Shown: positions 33,965 through 46,200 of the stretch, one piece after another | Layout of the letters: each line of letters opens with the position of its first letter | Position numbering within the stretch: the first letter of the stretch is position 1 | NCBI RefSeq assembly: GCF_029227915.1 | Contig: NC_079875.1 | Coordinates: forward strand, 17,849,001-17,913,000 | Reading direction: 5' to 3' | DNA length: 64,000 nucleotides | Source: Hydractinia symbiolongicarpus | Lineage: Eukaryota; Cnidaria; Hydrozoa; Anthoathecata; Hydractiniidae | Translations under genes and position numbers: made by a program | The notes under the pieces: model-generated | Told to the model about the DNA's origin: nothing | Database searches by the model: none | The model's input: only the letters and a program-made list of their open reading frames with translations

Positions 33965-34930
33965 ATGAATAATAACTAACTAATAAATTACTTTTTTATT
34001 TTCTTACACAATTTTAAGTCGTGTTTACACATTGTTTTATATAAGAATCTAGTTTTAAGAACATTTCCGGTGAGAGTTGTTCAACCATTAAAAGCACCTT
34101 AAGAACAAGTCGAAACTTATTAAATTTTTTAAGCTACGTTAAGTTAGAAAAGTTTTTTAACATATTTTGAAAAAAACGTACAGTGTTGATAGAAGCTGCA
34201 AGTTATTACTATCCGAAATATTCTATCTAAAGGAACTGATTGATAAAGAAATTGTTTGCGGAAAATATAGCAGAATTTTCAAACAGAATCACAAAAGTTG
34301 CATAAATATATATGTATAAATTTAAAATTGGACACAATTTTTTTTGAAATTGTGAAATTAAAGATTTGTAATAATTAACATCAATCAGCTGTTTCTTTAC
34401 TTACATCCTATTTCTAGTATTTCCATCGTGTAACGTAACTTTATATTGAATTTACAGGACATTTTGGAAGTAAACTGGAAAAGTAGAAAATGCGAAAAAA
34501 AAATAGCACATTTCCTTCAGTTAAAAAAATAATCATTTGTCCATATAAGCCAAAAATGCAGACATTGATTCCTTGTTATTTTCTTCAGCATGCATTTTGT
34601 AGTTAATTCACTGATACTTGAGTATTGAACATAATGTGTATGTTAATGGAGTTTCTATCATTTTGATTTTATATGAAGTTTTGTACGTACTAATTAGTCA
34701 TGTATTAAATTTACACTTTATATGAGCAAATTGTATTTTGAGCTGATGCTTTCTTCTTGTTGATCTTATTTTATTTTTTATTTATCCATCCTATAATTTT
34801 TGAACTTAACTTTACTTTTAAATTGTCTCATTTTATGACAGGGCGTTTGCTTGTAACATTTTTTATATGGTTTTTCTGTTGATAGTAAATAATTTTTGAT
34901 TGGATTACATATTCTGTAAAAAAAGATTCG
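33965..34930. other. Spacer 3' of ankyrin copy A
   Basis: Around 34140-34230 there are short degenerate echoes of ankyrin coding words (CAGTGTTGATAGAAGCTGCAAG). They suggest a fragment of another decayed copy. Otherwise nothing recognisable. Confidence 0.35.
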
Positions 34931-35094
34931 TATATGTAATGGCACGTTTACGAGTGCAATTAAGAAATAATCGAACGAGTTTTTTTTTTTGCTTTTAATT
35001 TTCCGAGTCCGTTAGGACGAGGTTAAATTTAAAAAGCAAAAAAATTACGAGTTCGATTATTTCCAATTGCACGAGTAAACATTCGATTACATAT
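34931..35094. mobile_element. Foldback (hairpin) MITE-like element
   Basis: Arms at 34931-34979 and 35047-35094 are long imperfect inverted repeats. They share TATGTAAT, TGCAATT and AAATAATCGAA in inverted order. The centre contains a second short inverted pair around GTCCGTTAGGAC. The whole could fold into one hairpin. No target duplication was established. Confidence 0.6.
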
Positions 35095-36774
35095 CACACA
35101 ATGAACTATTTTTGTAAGAGTAGCACAGAATGTCAAATTCAATGTTTTGATTTTTTCATTATCGATTTATAATTAGTTCGATTCATTGTAAAGATATATT
35201 TTTCGACTTATCATAAAACGCGAGAAAATAAATATTTATGGGTATGAATCCAAAAGCAACAGTAATTATTTTAAACGACAAGTAAACATATACAACAACA
35301 CAAAATTAAAACTATGAAATATGTTTACTTCATTCCTCCTCTGTGGAAGAATAAATGATCAGTCCTTTTTCTTTCTTTTTTGGTTCGTGGGAAGTGGTTT
35401 GTAAATGAAACATTTGTGCAGTTATTAAATAATATATTTTTTAAATTATCGGCGCTCCTTAAAGAATGCAGTTAAGATTCTAGAGTTCAATTAATAATTG
35501 CACTCCGCAGAGTGAAATTACAATATAATTTGCGCTGTAGAAGAAGCGCCAAACAAGAAATAATAGGTCATCGTTTTTTTTACCCTATCATAGGGTTTAC
35601 AATGTTATTGCTGGTTCACAATAACATTGTTCGGAAAATAGTTTTTTCACGAATTAAAAAAATTGTCATAAATTTAAATGGAAATGTATTCATTTTAACT
35701 GTTTTGTAACCTGATAAAAATAAGTTTAAAGTCTCAAAATAGAATTAGCCATTGTCTGTTGGGTCTTCAGTGCACATAGCTGTCAACCTATTGTAATTTT
35801 TTATGTTTTGGGCGACTTTAGCATGTAACCACGTGACCAAACATAAAAAATAGGGTGCCATCTTACTTAGTTTGTGACGGCTAAATATGTCAAGTAAATT
35901 TTGAAATAAAACGGTAGTTCAGATGTTTACTAAAGTAGTGAACACCCGCTCTCTTCACAACGTTTCCAAGCAAGGTATAGATTTAACAGTCCAGCCATCA
36001 AAGTTTTTAATCGGAGTTATTAAGTAATTTCGTTTCTACGTTCACTAAGTTGAGATCAGTATTTAAAATGATCAATAAAACACTGTTATCTTTTCTATTT
36101 TTGTTTTCGTAGCTGAGAGTGTGAAAAGCCTTTACAATGCGCTCTTTTGTCTTTTTACGCTACATATCAGCAAGTAATGGACGCAACAACTCTTGCAAAC
36201 GCGTACGTGTTATTTTTAAGATGGTGTTTTACTTGGTCACGTTTCTTTTATGTAACCGCTTTTTATTTTTATAAAGATACAATTTATAAGAATACAGGAT
36301 CAGATTTCATGGTAAAATCAACAGGTGTATCATTTAGAACAATAGAAAAATAAGAATAATGATCAACCTAGTTAGAATTTTAATTTTCTTATAAAAACAA
36401 GGTAGTTCTAAATTTTGTTCCATTTGGTGGCATTGAGGAGGCGTTCTGTTTTATGCGATTGTATCGTCATCAGCCTCGTTCCCAGCGCTCTTACTGTCCC
36501 GTAAGAACATTACGGACGTGGAAAACCACTGGAGACAAGCTTTATCTAGTTAGAAGAGTCAGCAAATAAATGAAAGTTTTCGTACTCAATTAAGCAGCTT
36601 CTTGCAGGAATAAAATTTCCTATACATTTTCTATCTTGATGGAAGTGAAAATTAATCTCGTTCCAAATCATTGCATATGTTCCTATTACGCAAAGACAAT
36701 ATCATTAGTTGTCGAACAGCGTCTTCGAGAGGCTTAACATGACATAGATAAAATTATGTTTAAAAACTATGAAT
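35095..36774. other. Unassigned intergenic region
   Basis: No coding region is recognised. At about 36470-36525 a GCCTCGTTCCCAGCGCTCTT segment is followed by the hairpin GTCCCGTAAGAACATTACGGAC. It resembles the CCTCGTCCCCAGGGC repeats at 58.8 and 61.6 kb and a repeat type I recall from corals. Confidence 0.35.
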
Positions 36775-37096
36775 GGCGGTTAGATTTGTTGACTGAGAGT
36801 ATGTTTCCTCCAACGAGAGACCGGAGTTTGATTCCCCTTGGCGGCAATTCAATATGAGCGAATGAATGTTACCATAGCCCCGGGATAACCCAAGCCATGT
36901 GAGGGAAATTGGGAAGATGGTACACTGTATGGACCGTTGGATGTTTCAGAAAGTTGTCTAGTAGAGCGTGAACTCTAAATTGGGTCTGCGTAGCTTAGAA
37001 TGCATTAAATACTCTACGACTCCACATCTAAGCTATGGCCCTCCTGGATATAATAGACAGTATATCCCTCGATATTTGTGAGGCCATGCCAAAATA
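36775..37096 (+). repeat. SINE-like unit with tRNA-type B box
   Basis: GACCGGAGTTTGATTCCCC at about 36822-36840 looks like a T-arm/B box (GxTTxGATTCC). A unique body of about 200 bases follows, then an A-rich AAAATAAAAAG end. Length and layout fit a tRNA-derived SINE. The A box is weak and target duplications were not identified. Confidence 0.4.
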
Positions 37097-37189
37097 AAAA
37101 GATTTACACATGTCAGATTTTAATTTGTTTATATAAATACTTTTTTTGTCAAAGAAAATTTAATTTTTAAGGTACTTGCATGCCAGGCT

Positions 37190-37465
37190 GCTAGGTTGCT
37201 ACTTTTGCAGACGTAAGCCAAGCAGAAAGCGCTGCTAGTCACATTGTCTAGCAAGCAAGCAAACCGAAATAATCCACGAAGGAGGACCTAAAGCTCGTAA
37301 AAAAATGGGTATGCTGACGTCAGCAACAATTAGAATAGTTTGAGAATTTAGTCTTAACCAAGTAGCCTAAGATCCTAGGTGTAAAATGTGTAAATCTAAT
37401 GTGAGAATAGACGATGCAGTAATATATGGTGGCGAACTTCACAGTAAGCTGTCTTGTCTCAACAT
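37190..37465. repeat. Dispersed repeat family R1, copy 2
   Basis: Same orientation and word order as 27015-27400 (GTTGCTAC, GCCAAGCAGA, AGTCACATT, CCGAAATAATCCAC, GTCAGCAACAATTAG, GGTGGCGAACTT). This copy is shorter by several internal deletions. Confidence 0.6.
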
Positions 37466-40223
37466 GCTTTTGACCAAGATTGTAGATTACCAAAACTTAC
37501 GCAGGATTTTCCGGGTCGAAATGTTACGTGATGGAGGAAGACTTTGACGTTTCAGGTCTAACTATTAAGAAGCTTTGATTAAACAACAACACATATATAT
37601 GAATTAAAGTAAAGCTAGATTAGATAACAGTCACCTAAAAACTACACAATATGACAGGTTTGAAGTTAGAAAACAAATATTCTACGAAAAATTTAGGTCC
37701 TATTTATGAAGAGATGACTGCGTGGATAGCGTGTTTTTCCTTAACCTATAATGGCTACCACACATTTTCCAACCGGGAGAAATGGACATGGAAACTTTCC
37801 TTATGGCCCTGGATAATAGGTTGCGGGAAAAGATGCATATCGTCCGCCGGTAAAGCAAATCAAATGTCGTCATTCAAAAGAGCGCCCGGAAGATCAACAA
37901 CAAAACAAATTGAGGTCTTGAATATCCATTAAAGAACCATTCTTTTTCTTTAGTCTGTCTTCTCCACCAGTAAGTCTGAGCTACACTTTACTTGTACCTA
38001 CCCAAAAACTGTTTCTTTGTAAGTCCTCTATCCGAAAGAAAAGCGTTATTGTTATGGTTATGGTTTCAAAACGTAAATGCAGCTAAGATAATAATTTTGT
38101 AAGTACACGATAGCTAGCTAGCTACAGTCCTAAGGGGAAACAAACAATTATACGTAATTATTTGACATCAATGAGTATACGATGAGGACAGTGTGGCACA
38201 CTCAATGACTGCTCTCTAGGAGCTTTGCTTAAAAGATTCAATTTGGTTGAAAAGGTTTTATTAAAGTCTGTGTGTCTACTACATATTTTCCACTGGTGGT
38301 AGCTGTTATTTATTTGTATGCACATTATATATTCTGTTAGCGAAGCATAAAAAAATCCTAAAAAGTAGAGAAATTTTCCTAAGGCGGACGTCACAAATAT
38401 CTGGTGTTGAGTCATTTGAACACCAAAAATAGAGTCAGTCGGTCGGCGAATGATAACTCAAAAATTTAAAAAATTGTATCTAACCATCGAGCCATTAACG
38501 TGCACCATTACATCGTCGATATTTAATGATAACTTTGGCACCTTGTTTAAAGAGACTTTCCAGTGGGTAATCGATGTGGGAAGACAACTTATCATATAAC
38601 ATATCATAATGTTTTGTCATTTTAGTTTTTTCGATTCAGTATATCAAAAAATTTTAGATTATTCTTGTATTTCTGTTTCATGCTCTCTATGTGAGGAATT
38701 CCCGCTGTTGACGTTTATCGAGACAGCAGGGCTATAATCACTCTATTGTTCAATATTTTTGTGAAAGCTTGGTTAAACAACATTAACATATAACCCAAAT
38801 ATTTCTTTAGTCCAATAAAAGTTCAAGTTTGCAATATTTAATTTAACTTACCCATTTTATCATGTTTATTTTTAGTTGTGCCAAATGTGCAAGAATTTTT
38901 TTACAATTATTTTGTACTGCTGACTAAGGTTATGGTAAAGGAAAAAACTCACTTGAGGAGTAGTCTTTGAAAAACCCTTCTAATTTACCAATACTTTTAT
39001 ATTTTTTTTATTACTTTTTTTGTCAAATACTCAATGAAAGACGTATTTGTGATGAAGGAGAATTTTTTTTCTATATAGATGTCATGAAGTATTCACAAAA
39101 AACCCTAAAAAAAATTGTTTTCTTTAGAGTAACCTTAACACAATTTAAACAAGGGCTTAATCAACTCACTATTGATATTTGATTCAAGTTCTTTTCAGTG
39201 CTTTTAAATAAAATGCAAGCACAGGCATTAATTTTTTTGTACAAGTACCAAAATTGTGCATTTTTACTTTTGTATGCTAATTTATTTCCATGTACAGTAA
39301 TGCTATAGTAGGTGGATTCCTGGGTCATAGATTTTAAAAAAATACTGAGTTTGAAGCTCAATTGTTGAGATAATTCTGTTTCTACTGTAACCTCTCTACA
39401 GCAAAAATGAAAATAACAAAATACTGCAAATCCTGCATATCCTGCATCCTGGTTTATGTAACTTTTTATATGTCAGATAAATATTGATTTTAAATTATAC
39501 CATTAAATATTTTAACAGCTTTCCTCCAGCATTTAATTGTTTTGCAATTAGTTTGTTTAAACAAAAAAAATAAAAGTTAAGATCATGTATACTTATTGAC
39601 AAATATTTTTCTTTCTATATTTGTATTAATAATTAATATTAATTATTATATACATTGATAAGAAACAACAATGGAACTTCTTTCTAATATCTAATAATCA
39701 TTGTTTTTGTCTCAATTCACCTGTTTGGCTTTTTTTTTACATTTTCACAATGTGGTTAGATAAGTTTTTCTTGTTGCTGTGGTTTTTCAGAAATATTAAA
39801 AAGCAGTTTTAGGATAGGCAATGTTTTTTTACTGTATAAAGCCTTGCTTTGACTTTGAAAAACTCTTTACTTTGTTAGATTTTTGTAGTTTTTATTGAAC
39901 TTCGTTTGTGTATTTTTTGGAATGTGGTAGAAAAAAAGTATACTTTTTTACTGTTTCAAAAATTTTGAATTATATTGCAACTAATGCGAAAATAATTCTA
40001 GATGCGGTATTTTTTTAATATATACCATATAAATGCTAGTTTTCTAAATGAATATTTGTTTGTTGTTTCAACTAAACTAACTAAACTGCTGGTTAGAAAC
40101 AATATTTATAGTGTCACAACAACAGTTGAGCTGCAAGTGTTACTATATGTGTAAATTATAATTTTAAAGATAGTACAAATTAACAATGACACTATGAATA
40201 CATTGTAACTTTGGAATATATAT
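37466..40223. other. Intergenic region upstream of TTC39C
   Basis: No coding sequence recognised. The promoter of TTC39C should be in the right-hand part, but no clear TATA or initiator can be singled out in this AT-rich DNA. A (TA)n run lies immediately before the start codon. Confidence 0.4.
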
Positions 40224-43200
40224 ATGGAATCTTCGAGTAATGGTGCAACCAGTCGGCACTATGACAGTGAAAACAATGATGGTGGTGCGATTCCGTTGCC
40301 ACCTGGAATGGATGCTAGTTGGTTTGCAAGAGAAGGTATAAATGTGCTATTAAATGGTGGTGTTGGCCATGCTGAGCAGTTGTTTAAGAAGTTCAGGTAA
40401 TGGTTTAGAAATTAATTATTTTTTACAAAAGTAAATATTTAGTGTTCAGTGAAAGTTTTTGGCCATGCACTTTACCCTTAACAAACACAAACATGTAAAC
40501 AAGTAATTTGCTGCACTGACTCAGGTTGTGAGAATGACTCCATACTAAGACCTGTTATATAAGATTAAATTATTCAAATCATGTGATTTTTCATACTAAA
40601 TAGTTTTTTGGATCAGTTATTAGTAATACTGAGTAATAACTTGTAGTTCGTTTAGGAGAAACTTAAACCTTCGTTTAAAGCAGGTTGTGTTTATGTTGTG
40701 TTTTCTATGGTTTATTTAAAAAAAGAATAAGAAAAAACAATACGTATGGATAAAACCAATAAGGCAAAGCCATGTCCACTCTTTTATGTATAAACATTAT
40801 ATATATATTAAGTTTAAAAAATCTATCAAAGCTTTTTCTAAAGGCAATGCCATATCCATTCTTTAATCTATAAACATTAAACATATATTTAGTTCAAAAC
40901 ATCTATTCAAGCTTTTTTAAAATATTTTATCCAGGTAGTGTGTAAGAATTATAAGCCTGCCTGTTTTGTTGTCTCTGTGGTATAATGTCTTGCTATAATT
41001 TTAAAGCTATAACAAATTCTTTTCAGCATATTTTCCACCTCTATCTTCTTGTAGATAATCTAGCAAAGAATCATTGTTTTTCTCTAATTATGTCATGCTA
41101 ACTTTCTAAAGGTCATGGCTTTAAATCTCAAATTTTAATACCAGATTCTGCCATCTGGATCTACAGATATTAAAAGTAAAAAATAATTAACCTAAAATGG
41201 CAAACTTTCTAAGCTAACTTTGTGTTGTAGAATCAAAGTTTAATGAAATAAAATATTTAAAATGTACTTAACTTTGATGCCAAACAACTTATAAAAAAAT
41301 GATTAAATCAAAGAGGAAATCAATAACATGTCAATGACACATCCGTATTCAAGAACAAATTCGAAAATTTGTTGAGATGCTCCTTCCAATTTTCATTCCA
41401 GTTTGTCAAAAAATTATTAATAATACAATAGAAGGAGATGATCAGATTTTTAACTAAAGCTGTGTTTAACATTTTAGGCAATGCAGCCCACAACTATCAG
41501 CTGGTGCCAGTCTTGTTGATTTTATTGTAAGAGTTTTGTTGATTTTTTGTCTATTAAGATCCTTGTACCATAATGTGATAATTTCAAAGCAAAAGTTGAA
41601 TTTAATAGAATAATGTAAGCCATTGTGTTCACTCATAACTTCTATTAGTAAATTATGTTTGGTTGTTTATTATATTTTGTATATTTGGTGTTTTTTACTC
41701 TTTTTAGACTGCTGCAATGACATTTGAAGACGAAAAAATGGAGCATGCATTAAACAGTTTAAAGGGAACAATAAAAATGTGCCAAGTTGATACACTATTC
41801 GAAGGAATCATACACAAGCGACCGTCAGAGAAGTGGTCAACTGTAGAACGCATCGAAAGAATGATCATATGGGCAGATTGTGAATTGTTCTTGGCTTTTC
41901 TTATGTTTTTGAAACAGAGTAAGTTTGAAGTAACAGCTTAGTGTTGCCGGTCTGATTAGGAATCGTGTGATCAAATGTTCCCTATATATTTCATGCTAAA
42001 TAGATAAAGGTAAAGGAAAGGATACAAATATCACTTTTTGTTCGTAATGTGATGTTTATAATGGTACACTTCTATTGTGCTTCTTTTCATTATTTGACAG
42101 AATTTAGTCATTTAATGATGACTGGATGTTAAGATCTGATTTAATATGCTTACAAACAGCTGGTTGAATAAATAGCTGAAACTGTAATTTTATTTAAGTG
42201 TGGTTCTTACAAATTTAATTTCAGGTGTTATTGATTTTGTAAAAGCGGGTTATCACATGAGACGTGCTTGGAAAATGTATGATAAATGTCAAAAAGAAAT
42301 TCTTGGGTTCGAGACGGGAAGTGTTAATTCAAAGGATAATACTCAAAAAAAAAGAAAGGTATATATAATTCAGAGACAGTCATACTTCCACCTGAATTAA
42401 AACTGATGTCAGCAAAAAGACAAAAAGGAAAGGGTTGAGACTCACAAGTTTTTTTTAAATCAAATCAGTTTGATTGAGTCAATTTCTATAGAATTGAGTA
42501 CCCCTTTTGGTCTCTGCACATTTTAACATTATCAAAACAACTGTATGAACTACTTATATCTGTCTTGTATATGATGGCACAGAATTGTAAATCGATGACT
42601 ACAGTTGTACGATATTGCATTTGTACTATTTGTAAACTAGTACCATAAATTCAGCAAAAATATATTTTTACTTTGTTGAAAAAGTTTGAATATTCCTTTT
42701 GTTTTTGTCATCATCATTTTGTTATTTAAAATGATTTAAAATTCATTCCGTGACATAAGACTTCCTTTTGTTGTTAGAAATCAAATCGAACGCCCACACC
42801 CCCAAGTAATCTTTCATCAGAAGATACCAACACTTTAAATGCTTCTCTCAGTTTTGGATACGGTTTAATTCAAGTGGCTGTATCTATTGTACCAACAACT
42901 CTTTTAAAAGTCTGTGAAATATTTGGTTTTACTGCTGATCGAGATATTGGATTAAATGCATTACATGTGTCTAGTAGCAGTAAAGATATGAAAGCTCCAA
43001 TAGCCAGGTATATACTTTCATATAAATTTTGTACAGATAAACCTCCAAATTTCCCTTTACCTCTGTTAATACACTTGTATTTCTTTTTCTAAGTTTAATA
43101 TTTTGATCTATGTAATTACTAAATTGTGTGTTAAAATTCGAAATGCTTAATTTAAATCCAGGTTAACTTTACTATGGTACCACACTGTTGTGCGACCCTT

Positions 43201-46200
43201 TTGTGCATTAGATGGTAACAATATCGAAAAAGGTTTGTATTTTTTTTACTTTATTAAAGGGGCTATGGAATGATTTAATAAGCTCAATCCCTGCAATTTT
43301 CGAAGAATAGCATGTAATAAACGAGCCTCTCAAAGTCAAGCAAGGTGCGAGAAATTATACACACTTTAGAACCACATAGAAGATAGCCAGTTTACGAATA
43401 TTAAATTTTTTGTGATGAATTTGCTACTTTTCTTATTTTCCAAATAAAGAAGAGGTTTTCTTTAGCATTTGTTTTAGTGGTAAAATAAGCTACGGTCTGT
43501 AAATTATATTAAATGTCAGCAAATCGAAAGTTTGTTTTGCAAGCGGACAGACACAACACGAGGAGCTGTATTTGTTACAACGTGCTATGTTACCAGCTTT
43601 AAGAAGGTAATTAATACCTCTAAAAAGATTTTAAAATTATTAACCTAAGCAACCTCTTTGCAAGTCATGGGATGTATTATTTTTCAGTTTTGAGTTTGCT
43701 GGAAAAACTCGAGGTCTCAGTAAAACATGAATGTTTAGGCTTGTTGGTTTTTTTATTCTTAAATAACACATTTTTTGTTATTTTCAGGTCTTCACGAAGC
43801 CTCCCTTATATTGTTGGATTCTGAAAAAGAATTTCCTACTTCAGCTATATTTTTATATTTTAAAGCTTTAATATGTCGTCTTAGGGTGAGTTTACATTCT
43901 CTCTTTCTATTACTTGTTAATATATCTGTTTAGCTATAGTTTTTAGAGCAACATGTATGTGGCTATGCGAAAAATAAGTATTTTAATGCAGCATTTTGAA
44001 TATATAGGGAAATGATACCAAAATTCGTATAGATGAATTGTATTATGACTAACATAGTATTGAGATCAAATATAATACATTTTTTAGGCGTTATTGTCTG
44101 GCTGTAACAGCTTATAAAAACGTATAAGGGGCTTAAGTTTTAAAACAGGGCCAGAAATCGCAAAAAAAATTCTACAGAAATAATTTCTTGCCGCAAGTAT
44201 ATGTTGCTTTGAAGTTTTGAAGTTTAAAAGTTGCCGTCAAGCAAATGACCGGAATTTGAATTTTCCGGCCATTACAAATTTATAACTCTAACTCCCTTTC
44301 CGTCGTGTTAGGTATAGTGAAATATCTAAAAAGGTTAACATAAACTTTTTTTAAACTTCTGTGCAATCTGTTGTTTACATTTTTTTAGCTCCCCCTTTTT
44401 TGTATACACTTCTAGTTTGTGTAAAGGATTTGTTTTTTACTCTCTTTTTTTATTTATCGAAGGGTAATCTTGATGAAGCACTTGAGATTCTTACAAAAAC
44501 AATGGAGACATCTAAGGAACAGAGAGAAATAGCATTACTCTGTTCTTACGACCGAGGTAAGTGAGGAGAGCATGTACGTATGATTTGTTGAATCTTGCTT
44601 TCATGCAATTGTTCACTGTGGAAGAGAAAGTAAGCAGAGCGAGACACACATCCATCTAATAAGCTGGCTTTTTTATAGGTTGGTGTCACCTGATGAAGTT
44701 GGAATGGGAACATGCTTATCCATGTTTTTCACAGTAAGCACAAAAAGTGATGTATTTTCTTAGTGGTAGATATATTGTGAGGCCTGTTTGAAACAAATGA
44801 ATGTTCTTGTAGTTTTTTGTTTAATTTATATTTGAAGATTTTTATATATATTATAAACAGCTTTTGTTAGTGTGTAAATAAATTTCTAAGTTTAGTTTGA
44901 GTGTTTTTTGATACCATTAAACTTTTTGATGCTATTAAACATTTTGTTGTCATTAAATTGTTTGATCAAACAACTCAACTTCTTAATGTTCTTTCATTGC
45001 TTTCTCTAGGTTAAAAAGTCAATCCCGTTGGTCTGAAGCATATTACACTTATTTACTAGCAGGTACATTTTATCAGTAACATTCCACTGGAATTGAGAGG
45101 GTTCTTATAATCTTCTTGATCTTGTTCAAATTTAAAAATCGATTTTGATGAAATTTAACCTATAATTCAGGAAAATTAGTGCGCTACTATGAATAGTTGT
45201 GTGATTGATTTTCCTACATTCAATTCGCGAAGACTGTGTAGGAAAAACATAATGTTTTACTACATTTTACTTTTAATCTCTTTATGTCGTCTTCTGGTTT
45301 GAACCTCCTCCCTCCCCCCCTTCCCCCTTCTCTTTGTGCGTATATACTATGTGGATGATCCCGAATGGTATCAACACAATTTACGCATAACATATTTCCC
45401 TTGTTATCATGTCTTCACTTTCTATCCTACCTATTTTTTTAATTTTAGTACGTTTTTGACTGTTCTGTTTTGTTTTTTTCATAGTGACACTTGGTGCTTT
45501 GGGAAGATCAGATGAAGCATATATATTTTTAAAATCTGTTCCAAAATTAGTAGTTCGCAAAACACAATTAGAAATATTTCTAGCTCGAAAGGTAAGTGCG
45601 TTCTCTAGTTAACAAAAGTTAACATAATAGCAAAACTATAATAATGTTTAAAATATGGTTGAAAAAAGGTTCAATTTTTGAACATAGTACCTACGTACAA
45701 TGATCATCTTTAACATATTAAGCACATGCACAAAGTTGTCGAATTTTACAAATATCGTTGAAAAAAGGTTCAATTTTTGAACATAGTACCTACGTACAAT
45801 GATCATCTTTTAACATATTAAGCACATGCACAAAGTTGTCGAATTTTACAAATATCGTTGAAAAAAGGTTCAATTTTTGAACATAGTACCTACGTACAAT
45901 GATCATCTTTTAACATATTAAGCACATGCACAAACTTGTCGAATTTTACAAATATCGTTGAAAAAAGGTTCAATTTTTGAACATAGTACCTACGTACAAT
46001 GATCATCTTTTAACATATTAAGCACATGCACAAAGTTGTCGAATTTTACAAATATCGTTGGAAAAAGGTTCAATTTTTGAACATAGTACCTACGTACAAT
46101 GATCATCTTTTAACATATTAAGCACATGCACAAACTTGTCGAATTTTACAAATATCGTTGGAAAAAGGTTCAATTTTTTGAACATAGTACCTACGTACAA

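Noticed and set aside
37651-37932. 93-residue open frame on +
   Set aside because: No recognised motif, no supporting splice sites, and it sits in a repeat-rich intergenic region.
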